A DNA stretch of 64,000 bases from Capsicum annuum (Eukaryota; Streptophyta; Magnoliopsida; Solanales; Solanaceae), in the NCBI RefSeq assembly GCF_002878395.1, contig NC_061118.1, positions 129,465,726 through 129,529,725 of the forward strand, in the 5' to 3' direction. The position numbers were made by a program, and so were the translations under genes. Positions 45,191-57,976 of this stretch are shown one piece after another (the first letter of the stretch is position 1; each line of letters begins with the position of its first letter). Below the pieces are notes generated by a model. It was not told the origin of the DNA and did no database searches. It saw only the letters and a list, made by a program, of their open reading frames with translations.

Positions 45191-47685
45191 TGTAATGCCC
45201 CAAGTCTCTACCCAGATGCTACACGGTGCTCATAATCTCAAATGATCATAAGCTAACCCATGACTGGTACCTGTTGTAATAACTGAAAAATAATAATATT
45301 GAAATATGTGAAAATTAGGCAGAAAATATTTCATATGGTTCAATACTATAATAAATGTGATTTTAGTATAGTAATACCAAAACTGATCCATCTGTCTGAA
45401 ACTACTCTAGTCCGAAAAGCCTCTAAAATGTCTGAAATGTAAAGTTGATGGGACAAGTCGCTAACTAACTCCGAATAATAAAATAAACTAAAATACTGAA
45501 ATAAATCATGTCCTCAAACTATGAGGACTCACCACTAAATCTGAATACTGAAGACATGATCTGCTAAGAGTGCTCGGGAGCCCGTGCGTCTGAACCTATG
45601 ATATAAAATATCATAGCGCAAGAGAAAAGTATGCATTAGTAATTTGAATGTACTGGTATACTAAGTGAGGTAGGTAAAATGCATGGGTTCATATGCCCGA
45701 ACAATACTGACTGAATAACATGATTATAACTGGATAAGAGTACATGCATAAATACATAACTGTAACTGAGATCATGGTAACACTGAAAACTGAGTTGGAA
45801 TACTGATTAACTAATATCTGAGTATACTAATACTAAATTACTGATAACTGAATGACTGTATCTTATAGTCCTAATTATGTGGAACTATACTGAGTTTTGT
45901 ACTGAGCTGAGTGATTGTGTCTGACAGCCCTGAATCTGTAGAACTGAACTGAGTTTTATACTAAGACTGAATCTGAAACTGAGACTGTGGGAGGTAATCA
46001 TCAAACCGACATGCCCCTTTCTACATAGATTGGGGTCCAACTTGTAACCCCAATTGGAAGGGTGTCAATATCGTGCCACGAGTAAAGACAAGCTATGAGT
46101 TAACTCTCTCGAATAAGAAGATCTTTCAACAACCCTCGCTGGAAGGAAAACTCGAATGAGATGATTCAACCCTCATAATATCTGGCAGGGAGATATCTCA
46201 ACCTACACTGGCTACGTAGTTCTGTAACTTAGGCATTGCTACTAAGGGTCAAACCCTCTGCTAGTAGGAATGCCCCCATCCCTGGGTTAACTCAGTGCTG
46301 AATCCTACTCCTATATGAATAGACACTGAACTGATATCCTAATTCATACTAGGCTTGACTGGACTGTTACTGATTATATTGTCTAACTGAACTGAACTGA
46401 GTTTATTGAGTTTCATTGAGTGATGGAATACTACAAAATTCTATTAACTAACTAAATTTACTAAGGTCTGACCTGAATACTGAACTGGATTGGACTAAGA
46501 GTACTACTGATTGTGACATGACTGAGGTTATTCTATATCTGACACTGGCTATAGGTAAACAGCAAAATTGTCGGGTATTAAATACCACCCCCAGAACTCA
46601 ACAGCATAAAAATTAAAGCATCACATGATCTTGTATAGCATAAAATTCACACTTGTTCATAATGTATCTATAGAGACATTTAATCAAATACTTGCATGGT
46701 ATAAATTGCACATAAGCTAGCATAACATGATTTCTTTCTCTTATTAGTTCACATGAAAAATTCATCAAGCACTTGGTGAGCATAATATATGCACATAATA
46801 AGAGGGCATCAGAATTTACTTCTAATTTCATAATTTCAAGGGGTTTAACATGGATTCATACGAATCTACACACATAATACCCAATTCCACCTAAAACGTA
46901 TAATAAATCATAAAATAGAAATCTAATTCAAATAATAATCATCAATACACTTTAATTCCAATCATGAAAGTCATAAATTCCAACTACTTGAAGTTTAAAA
47001 GTGTTTCTTGCACTCCAAGGGTGGTAGGAACCCTTGGATGAACACTTCACATGCCTTAGTTGGTAAATTCTTAAAGAATAATGGTAGAAACCTTGAGTCT
47101 TGGATCTTGAATGTGATGAAAAAGGGTTTGTTCTTGATAACTTCTAGAGAGAATGCGTATATTTTGCCTCTTGAATGGCTTAATGATATATTTTTTGGGG
47201 GCTGTTTTAAGGTGGGAAAAGACCCATTTACCGCTCTAGACATCTGTTTAAAAGACTAAAATTTGAACCATCGACAAGAAGGCGACACGCCACGTCATTG
47301 GCATCGACGCGATGACCAACGTGCTGCCTTGACTCTGCGTTGAATCACTGGAAATTGTCATTGGAAGCCAAGGAAGATATTTATCGATGTGATGGCCGAT
47401 GCACCATGCCAAGTTTGCTTCCATACACTATTTTTGATTCCTAAATGTGGTTCAAACGAGGTCCAAAAATCTAAAAATAATCTGGATTACCTACTAACAT
47501 GTCTAATCATGAATCAACCTAAACATTAACATTTTAAGGTCATAGATGTCTTGAAATAGCATTGCCAACGTACGAAGGTGAAAATAATACTAATTCTTAA
47601 TACTTAGATAGAATTTTTCAAGTCTGGGACCTCTTAGAAAGCTTTTAGGGACTGAGTTAAGCTTAGGATTTTGCAGGATCTTACA
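45191..47685 (-). repeat. Element J 3' LTR
   Basis: TGTAATGCCCC to GGATCTTACA; aligns throughout with 57977-60500 with moderate divergence. Near 45850-45960 it holds a two-copy repeat of about 60 bp (gactgtatcttatagtcc, then gattgtgtctgacagccc) that is also in the partner. Confidence 0.92.
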
Positions 47686-47700
47686 ATATCTCCCCCTTGG
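47686..47700 (-). other. Element J polypurine tract
   Basis: Minus strand CCAAGGGGGAGATAT beside the LTR end, like the tract of element B (atctccccc). Confidence 0.8.
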
Positions 47701-48059
47701 GAACATATATTCTCAAATGAGACTGACTAAGCTGATAATACTGATAGACTGGATTTAGACACTGGACATGTAAAATTGAAGCATGATTTCGTGACTGAGA
47801 TTACTGATATATAGAATTATCATACTGAACATGCATATTTGATGCATGCGTACATAGCTGAACATGATTCATGAATACAAGATTGGGATTTTTGATAAGC
47901 TGAGTTTATATACTGATCAAGCATATCTGATGCATGGGTACATGACTGAACATATTTGTGAATGCTTGACTGAGTATGCAATGTTAATTGATACCAAGTT
48001 GGTAGCTATATCTAAACATGAGACTGAGTAAGTTTAAGAAAAAACTGTTTCCTTGGGCT

Positions 48060-49560
48060 GAGTCTGAGTTTCCATAAAATAGGTGAGGATACTTGGTTCG
48101 CATATTTGCTTCCGCTTCCCAAGTAGCTCCCTCAACGGGCCAATTTTGCCAAAGAACTTTAACTAGAGGGACTTCTTTGTTCCTCAGTCTGTGAATCTAT
48201 TAATCAAGGATTTCGACTGGGATCTCCTCATAAGAGAGGTTGTTCTGAATATCCATGCCCTCTATAAGGACTAAGACTGCTGGGTCACCTATGCATTTCT
48301 TAAGAAAGCAGTTATGGAAAACTGGATGCACTGAAGCTAAGTCTGAAGGTAACTTAATCTCATAAGCTACCATTCTGAAATGGCCGAGAATTCGGTAAGG
48401 ACTGATATATCGGGGACTGAGTTTCCCTTTATTACCAAACCTCTTCACTCTTTTTATAGGAGATATTTTTAAATACAAAAAGTCACCAAACTCAAACTTG
48501 AGATCCTTTCTGCATACATCTGGATACGATTTTTGTCAGCTCTGAGCTATCTTAACCCTTTCCCTAATCAACTGAACTTTCTCTAAGGTATCAAATACCA
48601 AGTCAGGCTCTACGTCTACGGCCTCACCCACTTCAAACCAACCAATAAGAGATCTACACCTTCTTCCATAAAGTGCCTCAAATGGAGCCATCTGAATGCT
48701 GGAATGATAGTTCTTGTTATATGGAAATTCAATCAAAGTCAAGTGGTCATCTCTACTAACTTTAAAGTCAATCGCACACGCTCATAGCATATCTTCTAAA
48801 GCCTGAATGACCCTTTATGCTTGACCATCTATCTAAGGATAAAAGGCTATACTGAGGTGAACTCGGGTACCAATACCTTTTTGGAATACGTTATAGAAAT
48901 AAGAGGTGAACTGGGTATCTCTATCTGAGATAATGGACAAAGAAACACCGTATAATCTGACCAACTTCCTGATATAGAGTTTGGCGTAATCCTCGGTTGA
49001 AAAAGAGGTATGGACTGGTAGGAAATAAGTAGATTTGGTCATCCTATCTACGATGATCCAAACTTAATTATGCTGGAAATGAGTACGAGGAAAACTTATC
49101 ACAAAATCCCTGTTTACTTCTTCCCACTTCCATACTGAACTTCTTCATGGACCCACTAGGTTTTTTATGCTCAATTTTAACCTACTAACATGTTGAGCAC
49201 TTATCCATAAACTCTATAATATTTCTCTTCATCCCACTCCATCAATAGATTTCTCACAAATCATGGTACATCTTAGTGACCCCTGGATAAATAGAGTAGC
49301 ACACAGCGTACCCCTCTGCAACAATTCTCTGCCTCAAGTCATCTACACCTAGCAGACATAGCCGACCCTGACAACAAAAAACACTATCTCCCCCTTGGGA
49401 GAAAACTTCTACCTTCTGATCTTTAACTAATTCCTTTAACTTGACTAGACTGGGATCCCTATCCTTCTTTTCCTTTACCTCAAAAACTAGGGATGATTCT
49501 AAACTACTCTACTGCCGTACACTACCTTTTGACAAATCGACTAAGCAAACACCTAGTCGG
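48060..49560 (-). pseudogene. pol: Element J copy 3 integrase with chromodomain-like tail
   Basis: From high to low: zinc-binding region (about 49250-49450), catalytic core at 48833-49042 with ISDRDTQFTSYF, then IEFPYNKNYHSSIQ and FEALYGRRCRS at 48536-48742. The C-terminal domain at 48200-48478 reads GKLSPRYISPYRI and VHPVFHNCFLKK. A tail near 48100-48190 has WPVEGATWEAEA. Stops separate the blocks. This is the only copy in J with a complete integrase. Confidence 0.88.
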
Positions 49561-50290
49561 GCAAGCTAATGAACATTCTGAGCTAACTTCTTCTTACCAT
49601 ACTCTACATGAGCAATACTGCCCATAGACATCCTACAGAGAGTATCAGCCACTACATTGGCTTTACCCAGATGATACTGGACACTTATGTTGTAGTCTTT
49701 CAACAACTCCAACCACCTTCTCTGATGGAGGTGTAAATCTTTCTGAGAGAACACATATGGTCTATGAACACAATAATGTGCAAACCGTACAAATAGTGCC
49801 TCTAAATTTTAAGGCAAAAACTACTGTTGCTAACTCAAGATCATGAGTAGGATAGTTCTTTTCATGGGGCTTAAGCTGTCTAGAGGCATAGGATATGACC
49901 TTACTTCTCTACATTAAAACAGTACCCAAACTGACTCTGGAGGCATCACAATATACCACAAACCCATCTGAACCATCTGGTAAGGTCAAAATTGAAGATG
50001 TAGTGAGTAAACTCTTCAACTCCTGAAAACTCTTTTCACAAGACACAAACTTACTCATCTTTGCTCTGCTATTTGCTACTACATGCGGGGCATATCTGGA
50101 TAACTGAGTAAACTTAAGAGAATACTCTTGTATTGTCATCTGACCACAGGAATTTGACTTTCTTCTGAGTCAATCTAGACATAGGGGATGTAATAGATAA
50201 AAATCCCTCAACAAACTGTCGGTAATAGCCATCCAAGCCTAAGAAACACTTGACATCTAATGGAGAGATGGGTCTAGTCCAGTTTCTTAT
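49561..50290 (-). pseudogene. pol: Element J copy 3 RNase H with an inserted gag fragment
   Basis: Contains LTLPDGSDGFVVYCDASR and [12 protein letters not shown], then a frame change, then HQRRWLELLKDYNISV and a linker ending SMGSIAHVE (49566-49754). At 50044-50137 a 94-bp stretch of gag sits between the codons for WSD and SCEKSF. The insertion is not a multiple of three, so it shifts frame. Confidence 0.87.
50044..50137 (-). repeat. 94-bp gag segment duplicated into RNase H of element J copy 3
   Basis: Minus-strand reading MTIQEYSLKFTQLSRYAPHV is gag, near identical to 52060-52150 of the same copy. The host sequence on either side (caaga before, atctgaccac after) joins without loss when compared with copy 2 at 53981-53996. 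Confidence 0.9.
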
Positions 50291-51111
50291 TGTTTCGGTG
50301 TTTTAGGGATCAACTCTAATGCCATCACCGAAAATGATATGGCAAAGAAAGCTACTGACCTTAGCATAAATTTGGACTTACTAAATTTGGCCAATAGATG
50401 ATGGTTTCTGAGAGTCTGCAACACTATTCTGAAATGGTCTGCATGATCAAGCTCACTGTGAGAGTAGACAAGAATGTCATCTATGAGTACTATGAAAAAC
50501 ATGTCCAAGTACTGCTTAAAAACACGGTTCATCAAGTTCATGAAGGCTGCTGGGGCAATGGTAAGACCAAAGGATATGACTAAGAATTTAAAGTTACCAT
50601 ATCGAGTTCTGAAGGTTGTCTATGGGTTGTCACATTCTCTGACTCTGAGCTGATGATAGCCTGATCTAAGGTCTCTCTTAGAAAAGTAACAGGCACCCTG
50701 AAGTTGGTAAAAAACGTCATCAATTATGGGAAGTGGATACTAGTTCTTGACCATGACTTTATTTAGCTCACGGTAATTAATACACATTTTGAGAGAACCA
50801 TCTTTATCATTCACAAATAAAATTAGTGCACCCCACAGGAACACACTAGGTCTGAAGAATCCCTTATCTAGGATATCCTTCAACTGTTGCTTTAATTTTC
50901 AAAGTTTTGTAGGTTCTATTCTGTATGGTGATATAGATATGGGTTGAGTATTTGGAAGAAGGTCTATTCCAAAGTTGATTTCCCTTTTGGGAGGAACTCT
51001 GGGAAGATCTTCGGGAAACACATTTGGGAATTGACATGCTACTAACACTAATTCAAGAGTAGCGGTTTGCAAAATAGAAATGAGATGGTAAACACATCCC
51101 GTAGATATCAT
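50291..51111 (-). pseudogene. pol: Element J copy 3 reverse transcriptase
   Basis: Opens at 50899-51111 with CQFPNVFPEDLPRVPPKREI and FGIDLLPNTQPIS. The palm block at 50287-50541 has [12 protein letters not shown] with both catalytic Asp residues, then [10 protein letters not shown]. Frame changes lie between the two. It retains the RT landmarks but could not be translated through. Confidence 0.88.
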
Positions 51112-51620
51112 CTCTCTCGCCCGAAGGTAAGAAACAACTAACCCCTAAGTAATGAAGTATTACCCCTCCACTCTAGGATGGGTTTATTCAGAAACTATAA
51201 TTAGACAATTTTGTTTCTGTAGTCGACTAAGGCATACCAGGAATGAAGCCAAACCATATCGAGAATGACATATAAATCAGTTATCACTAATTTTACTAAG
51301 AATTTTAAAGTGACTTTCTAAGATATCATAATCGGTCAGTTTCTATATACCCTCCTAGTCATGATGGATTTACCCACTGGGGTAGAGACTGAGAAAGGCT
51401 CTTCTAGAATTTTGGGACTTACTCCAAAATCAACTTCTATATATGGAGTAACAAAGGAAAAAGAAGCTCTTAGATCTAGCGAAGCATAGATATGTCAATA
51501 AAAAACTTATAACGTACCAGTGACCACATCAGGAGAAATTTCCACCCTGTCAGGACTAAAAAGTATAGAGTCTGTTTGGGAGCTGCCCAATAGTGGCACC
51601 CCACCAATTCGAGCGACTGG
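51112..51620 (-). pseudogene. pol: Element J copy 3 protease remnant
   Basis: Lies between the gag zinc knuckle and RT. The catalytic loop near 51460-51490 reads LDLRAS where copy 2 reads LDPGAS, so the active-site turn is lost. SFSFVT and later blocks follow in order. Confidence 0.75.
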
Positions 51621-52668
51621 ACTAAGGACACTATCTGACCCTATGGCCTAGCTTACCACATCCAAAACACATATCTCTTCTAGTACTGCAGATACCCTGG
51701 TGGTTTCTGCCACTCTTCTGACAAAGAGGATTGGTACGATCACTGTTAACACTACCCTAAGGTTTAGGGCTTGATGCCCTATCTCTGTTGTTGTCTCTGA
51801 ATTTCAGCACAGGAGCACTGACTGAGGACAAAGCTAGAACTGAGGATTTTAGGTGGAACTGAGAATGATTCCTGCCCTTTGACTTAGGATGAGCAAAACT
51901 AAAACTACCTATTCTCACTCTCTTGTTATACCTCTCCCTCTCTTTATTCTTAACCACCTCTACCTACTAAGCATGGACCATGAGCCTGGATATGTCTATC
52001 TCCTTAATCAACATTGCGGACTTACACTCTTTGACCACATTATCAGGCACCTCAGACACACACTTACTCATCTCGCTCTGCTATTTGCTACTACATGTGG
52101 GTCATATCTGGCTAACTAAGTAAACTTGAGAGAATACGATTGTACTGTTATATTTCCCTACTTCAGGTTTATAAATACCAAAACCTTTGCTTCTCTCAAC
52201 TCTAGTGGGAAAAACCTATCAAGAAATGGAACTGTAAATTCCTCCCATTCTATAGGCCCAACATCTGTGGGCCTCTCTGCTTTTCCACTATTTAAACCAT
52301 GAATGTGCCATATCCTTTAACTCATATGTGGCCAACTCAGCGCCCTCAACAGCAGTCACCCTCATAATATCATTAACTTTCTGCACCTGATCAAGAATCT
52401 CCTGAGGGTCCTTATCTGACTTAGACTCAGTAAAAGATAGAGGGTTCATTCGGGTGAAATCCCAAATTCTAGTAGCAGCAGTATTGGCCACTGGGTTGGC
52501 CGGAACAGCTACTGGACCTTTATTTTGGGCTTCCATAGAATGAGGTAGGGTAGTGAAAGTTGCTCTGAACTCAGTGTGGGAGACATGTTCATCCAGAGGA
52601 TCAGGCTGGACGGGCTGGGCTTTGGGTTAGTCTCCTGTTCCTCTTCCCTTAGTCCTCTTTGGAGTCAT
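51621..52668 (-). pseudogene. gag: Element J copy 3 gag
   Basis: ATG at 52668 starts MTPKRTKGRGTGD, after a leader. The capsid start is the open block 52288-52536 (RIWDFTRMNPLSFTESKSD; ELATYELKDMAHSWF). The C-terminal part runs through 51757-52120 (CVSEVPDNVVKE; KERERYNKRVRIGSFSFAHP) to a zinc knuckle near 51650-51730, where the second Cys is Ser (CQKSGRNHQGIC). A second knuckle-like CFGCGKLG follows. Stops break the middle. Confidence 0.87.
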
Positions 52669-52808
52669 ATTCAGTAAATAAAAGAGAAACTTGGATTAGA
52701 TAGAGAATTTAACTAGAGCTCATGCTCACTCGGACGACATAAAGACTAAAAGAAGGGAAACTTTTCCTAAAACAGACTTGAGATTTCAAAGACCTTTCTG
52801 GAATGCCT

Positions 52809-53418
52809 ACTAAAAATGAGAGGTGAACTGGGTACCTCTATCTGAGATAATGGACAGCAGAACACCGTGCAATCTGAAAAAATCCCTGATATAGAGTTTG
52901 GCATAATCCTCGGCTGAATAAAAGGTATGGACTGGTAGGAAATAAGCTGATTTGGTTATCCTATCTACGATGTCCCAAACTGAATCATTCTGGCAATAAG
53001 TACGAGGCAAACTCATCAAAAAATCCATGTTCACTTCCTCCCCCTTCCAAGTGGGAATACTGAACTCCTACATGGACCCACTAGGCTATTGATGCTTAAT
53101 TTTAACCTGCCAACATATTGAGCACTTAGCCATGAACTCTGCAATATCATTCTTCATCCCACTCCCCTAATAGATCTCCCGCAAATCACGGTACATCTTA
53201 GTGGCCCCTGGATAAATAGAGAAACGCGTGCCATGCGCCTCAACAAAAATTTGTTGCCTTAAGTCATCTATACCTGGCACACATAGCCAACCCTGATAGC
53301 GCAACATACTATCTCCCTCTTAGGAGAAAACCTCTATCTTATTATCCCTGACTGATTCCTTTAACTTGACTAGACTGGGATCCCTATCTTACATTTCCTG
53401 CTCCTCGAAAACTAGGGA
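52809..53418 (-). pseudogene. pol: Element J copy 2 integrase, truncated in the core
   Basis: The zinc-binding region lies at about 53150-53410, then a core block at 52810-53034 (MNMDFLMSLPRTY; SAEDYAKLYIRDF; ISDRGTQFTSHF). It stops just after the second catalytic region and joins leader sequence of copy 3 at about 52808. Confidence 0.85.
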
Positions 53419-54840
53419 TTATTGTAAAATATTTTGCACCCATACACTATCTTCTGATGAATCAACTAAGCGAACACCTAGTCGGTCAAGCGGATGAACT
53501 ACCTGAGCTAACTTATTTTTACCATCCTCCACATGAGCAACGCTACCCATAGACATCCTACTGAGAATATTAGCCACTAAATTGGATTTACCTAGATGAT
53601 ATAGGATACTCATGTCGTAGTCTTTCAATATCTCCAACCACCTTTTCTGACAGAGGTTTAAATCTTTTTGAGTGAACATACACCGTAGGCTCTTATGGTC
53701 AATGAACACATCAATGTGCACACCATACAAATATTTCCTCTAAATCCTTAAGGGAAAAACTACTGTTACTAACACAAGATTATGAGTAGGATAGCTCTTT
53801 TCATGGGGCTTAAGCTATCTAGAGGCGTAGGCTATGTCCTAACCTCTCTACATCAAAATATATCCCAAACTGGCTCTAGAGGCATCACAATATACCACAA
53901 ACCCATTTGAACAATTTGGTAGGGTCAAAACTGGAGCAGTTGTGAGTCGAGTCTCAACTCTTTAAAACATTTTTCACAAGAATCTGACCACTGGAATTTG
54001 ACTTTCTTCTAAGTCAATCTAGACATAGGGGATATAATAGATGAAAATCCCTCAACAAACCATCGGTATAGCTAGCCAAGCCCAAGAAACTCTTGATATC
54101 TGATGGAGAGATGGGTCTAAGCCACTTTCTCACTGCTTCAGTCTTTTGGGGATCAACTTTAATGCCATTATCGGAAATGATATAGCCAAGGAAAGAAACT
54201 GACCTTAGCCAAAATTCACACTTACTGAATTTGGCGAATAGCTAACGGTTTTTGAGAGTTTTCCATACTATTCTGACATGGACTGCATGATCATGCTCAC
54301 TGCGGGAGTATACAAGAATGTCATCTATAACGACTATGAAGAACATGTCCAAGTACTGCTTGAACACATGGTTTATCAAGTCTATGAAGGCTGTTGGGGC
54401 ATTGTTAAGGCCAAAGGACATGACTAAGAATTCAAAGTGACCATACTGAGTTCTGAAGGCTTTCTTTGGGATGTCAAATTCTCTGACTCTGAGCTGATAA
54501 TAGCCTAATTTGAGGTCTATCTTAGAAAAGTAAATGGCACCCTAAAGTTGAACAAACAAGTCATTGACTTTGGAAAGTGGATAGTAGTTCTAGAACGTGA
54601 TTTTATTTAGCTGATGGTAATCAATAAATATTTTAAGAGAACTATCTCTCTTACGCACTAATAAAACTGGTGCACTCTATGGGGATACACTAGGTCTGAT
54701 GAATCCCTTATCTAGGAGATCCTTCAACTGTTCTTTTAATTCTTTCAGTTCTGCTGGTGCCATTCTGTATAGCGGAATAGATATGGGTTGAGATCAAGAA
54801 GAAGGTCTATTCTAAATTCGATTTCCCTTTCGGGAGGAAC
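53419..54840 (-). pseudogene. pol: Element J copy 2 reverse transcriptase-RNase H
   Basis: RT fingers near 54640-54840, catalytic [13 protein letters not shown] near 54300-54350 with both Asp kept, then RNase H ending in an open block 53419-53730 (YGVHIDVFIDHKSLRCMF; YHLGKSNLVANILSRMSMGS). Stops and frame changes occur. It serves as the uninterrupted reference for the gag insertion in copy 3. Confidence 0.86.
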
Positions 54841-55440
54841 ACCAAAAATATCTTCGGGAAACTCATCTGGGAATTTACATGCTACTAACACTGATTCAAG
54901 AGTAGGGATTTCTGAACTAGAAACCTGGAATCAAACGAGATGGTAAACACATCCATTACATATCATCTTTCTCGACCAAAGGTAAAAAACAAGCTGACCT
55001 TTAAGTGTTGAAATATTACCCCTCCACTCTAGGATAGGTTTATTTGTAAATCGAAACTAGAAAATTCTATTTCTGTTGTCTACTGAGGTATAGCAGGAAT
55101 AAATCAAATCCATGTAAAGAATGACATCAAAATCGGTCATCTCTAATTCGACTAAGTCTGTTGAAGTGACTTTCTTAGATATCATAACTAGGAAGTTCTT
55201 GTATACCCTCCTGGCTATGATGGATTTACCCACTAGGGTAGAGACTGAGAAAGGCTCTATTAGAATTTTAGGACTGACTCTGAAATCAACTAATATATAA
55301 AGAGTAATAAAGGGCAAAGAAGCTCCTGGATCTAGAAAAGCATAGACATATAAATGTAAAACTTATATCATACCAGTGACCATATCAGGAGAACTTTCCT
55401 CATCCTGTCGGGACTGAAAAGCATAGAGTTTTTTTGGGCA
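54841..55440 (-). pseudogene. pol: Element J copy 2 protease
   Basis: Open block 55057-55317 (FRVSPKILIEPFSVSTLVGK; ELEMTDFDVILYMDLIYS). The catalytic loop LDPGAS is intact near 55320-55345. It is the only one of the J protease copies with this motif unchanged, although a stop precedes it. Confidence 0.83.
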
Positions 55441-55838
55441 CTGCCTTCTTGTAGCACTGTATGCGGCACCCTGCTATTTCAGGTGACTGGACTTAGCTGG
55501 AGAATGATTATACTGACTCTGAGAACCCACCTGAGGACACTGTCTAACCCTGTGGCTTGGCTTGCCATATCTGAAACACACATCACTGCCAACTATGTAG
55601 ATACCCTGGTGGTTTCTGCTATACTTCTGACAAAGGGGATTGGTTAGAGAATTACTAACACTACCCTAGGGTTTAGGGCCTTACGCCCTATATCTGTTGC
55701 CGTCTCAAAATTTTGGCATAGGAGTACTAGCTTAGGATAGAGCCGGAGCTTAGGATTTTAGATGGAACTGAAAATGATTCTCATACTCTAACTTAGGATG
55801 AGCGAAACTAAAAATACCTATTCTCGCTCTCTTGTTTC
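55441..55838 (-). pseudogene. gag: Element J copy 2 gag C-terminal fragment
   Basis: Begins at the junction with copy 1 (KRARIGIFSFAHPK at about 55800-55838) and includes a degraded zinc knuckle at about 55580-55640 (CQKYSRNHQGIY: two Cys to Tyr). The gag N-terminus and capsid are missing from this copy. Confidence 0.8.
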
Positions 55839-56601
55839 TCACTGCTTCAGTCTATTGGGGATCAACTCTAATTCCATTATCGAATATAATATGGACAAGA
55901 AAAGCTACTGACCTTAGCCAAAATTCACACTTACTTAATTTGGAGAATAACTGATGGTTTCTTAGAATCTGCCATACTATTCTGAAATGGTTTACATGAT
56001 CATGATCACTATAGGAGTAGACAAGAATGTCATTGATAAAGACTATGATCAACATTTCCAAGTACTGTCTGAACACACGGTTCATCAAGTTCATGAACGC
56101 TGTTGGGGCATTGGTAAGACCAAAGGACATGACTAAGAATTTGAAGTAACCATATCAAGTTCTAACAGCTATCTTTAGGATGTCACATTCTCTGACTCTG
56201 AGATGATGATAGCTTGATCTGAGATATATCTTAGAAAAGTAACTGGAACCCTGAAGTTGGTCAAACAAGTCATCAATTTTGGGAAGTGAATACTAGTTCT
56301 AGACTATGATTTTATTTAGCTGACGATAATCAATAAATGTTTGAAGAGAACCATTTTTTATATGCACGAATAAAACTGGTATGCTCTATGAGGACACATT
56401 TGGTCTGATAAATCCCTTATCTAGGAGATCCTTCAACTGTTCTTTTAATTTTCTGAGTTCTGCAGGTGTCATTCTGTATAGTAAAATAGATATGGGTTGA
56501 GTATTTAGAAGAAGGTCTATTTTGAAGTGGATTTCCCTTTCGGGAGGAACACCGAGAAGATCTTCGGGAAACACATCTGGGAATTCACATGCTACTGACA
56601 C
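55839..56601 (-). pseudogene. pol: Element J copy 1 reverse transcriptase with mutated catalytic Asp
   Basis: Open block 56386-56601 ([36 protein letters not shown]) and block 55852-56130 ([37 protein letters not shown]). The catalytic box reads IND instead of IDD, which should abolish polymerase activity. It ends abruptly after VDPQ at the junction with copy 2 gag. Confidence 0.88.
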
Positions 56602-57140
56602 TGATTCAAGAGTATGGGTTTCTAAACTAGAGACCTGGACTCAAACAAGATAGTAAACACATTTATTAGATATCATCTTTCTTGCTCGAAGGTAAGAAAT
56701 AAGCTGGCCCGTAAGTACTGAAGTATTACCCCTCCACTCTAGGATAGGTTCATTCAGAAACCAAAACTAGATAATTATATTTCTTTAGTCAACTGATGCA
56801 TAGAAGGAATATAGCCAATCCATGTCAAGAATGACATCGAAATTGGTCATCTCTAATTTGACTAAGTCTACTGAAGTGACTTTCTTAGATATCATAACCG
56901 GGTTGTTCCTTTATACCCGCTTGGCTATGATGGATTTACCCATTAGGGTAGAGAATGACAAAGGATCTACTAGAATTTTGGGACTAACTCCGAAAATAAC
57001 TACTATATATAGAGTAACAAAGGATAAAGAAGCTACTGGATCTAGCAATGCATAGACATTTAAATGGAAAACTTTTAACTTACTAGTGAGTACAACAGAA
57101 GAACTTTCTTGATCCTGTTGGGACTAAAGAACATAGATTT
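56602..57140 (-). pseudogene. pol: Element J copy 1 protease remnant
   Basis: Same order of blocks as copies 2 and 3. The catalytic loop reads LDPVAS (Gly to Val) near 57030-57055. Stops are frequent. Confidence 0.75.
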
Positions 57141-57765
57141 TTTTTTGGGCGCTACCCTCTGGTGGCACTGTATGCAGCACCCTATTTATTCGGGTAATAT
57201 AACTTAGCTAAGGGATGGTTATACTGACTCTGAAAACCCACATGAGGATACTACTTGACCTTATGGCCTGGCTTGCCATATCTAAAACACACATCACTGC
57301 TAGCTCTACAGATACCCTGGTGGTTTTTGCCACACTACTGACAAAGGGGATTGGTTGGAGAACTGCTAATACTACTCTGAGGTTTAGGGACTTATGCCCT
57401 ATCTCTGTTGCTATCTCTAAATTTTAGCACAGGAGAACTAGCTGAGTATGGAGCTGGAACTGAGGATTTCGGGTGGAACTGAGAATGATTCCTACCCTCT
57501 GACTTAGGCTGAGCGAAACTAAAACTACTTGCTTTTTCTCTCTTGTTCTCTCTCTCTCTCTCTTTCTTTACTCTTAGCCTCCTCTATCTGTTGAGCTTAC
57601 ACCATGATCCTAGATATATCCATCTTCTTAATCAACATTATGGTCCTACACACTTTGACCATACTATTAGACACCCTAGACACGTTCATCGAGAGCATCT
57701 GGCTGGACGGACTGGGGTTATGGCTAGTCTTCCATTCCTCTTCCCTTATTTCTTTTTGGAGGTAT
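57141..57765 (-). pseudogene. gag: Element J copy 1 gag with internal deletion
   Basis: The expected start codon is ATA at 57765 (IPPKRNKGRG). After about 25 codons the sequence jumps to the gag C-terminal region (complement of ctttgaccatactattagac at 57650), so the capsid domain is deleted. The zinc knuckle at about 57280-57335 has a stop (CQ*CGKNHQGIC) but otherwise keeps its ligands. Confidence 0.8.
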
Positions 57766-57976
57766 ATTCTGTGAATAGAAGAGAAACTAGGATTAGATAG
57801 AGAGTTTAACTGGAGCTCATGCTCACTCTCACGACAATAATACTAAAATAAGGAAAACATCTCATAGCCTCCTGTCTAAAAGTTTGGCGCACTACACCCC
57901 TATGCATAAGATTCTACTAGATACGACTTTTAGACTTCCTAGGATACTATTTAACCTTAGTCTCTGATACCAAGTT
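57766..57976 (-). other. Element J leader and primer-binding site
   Basis: The minus strand reads TTGGTATCAGAGACTAAGG (57955-57973) next to the 5' LTR, the initiator-Met tRNA type. The leader then contains gtgccacactt-type text similar to A, B and H. Confidence 0.83.

Noticed and set aside
47008..47259. 83-codon plus-strand open frame in the J 3' LTR
   Set aside because: It lies in LTR sequence, the partner LTR copy is broken at the same place, and it matches no family.
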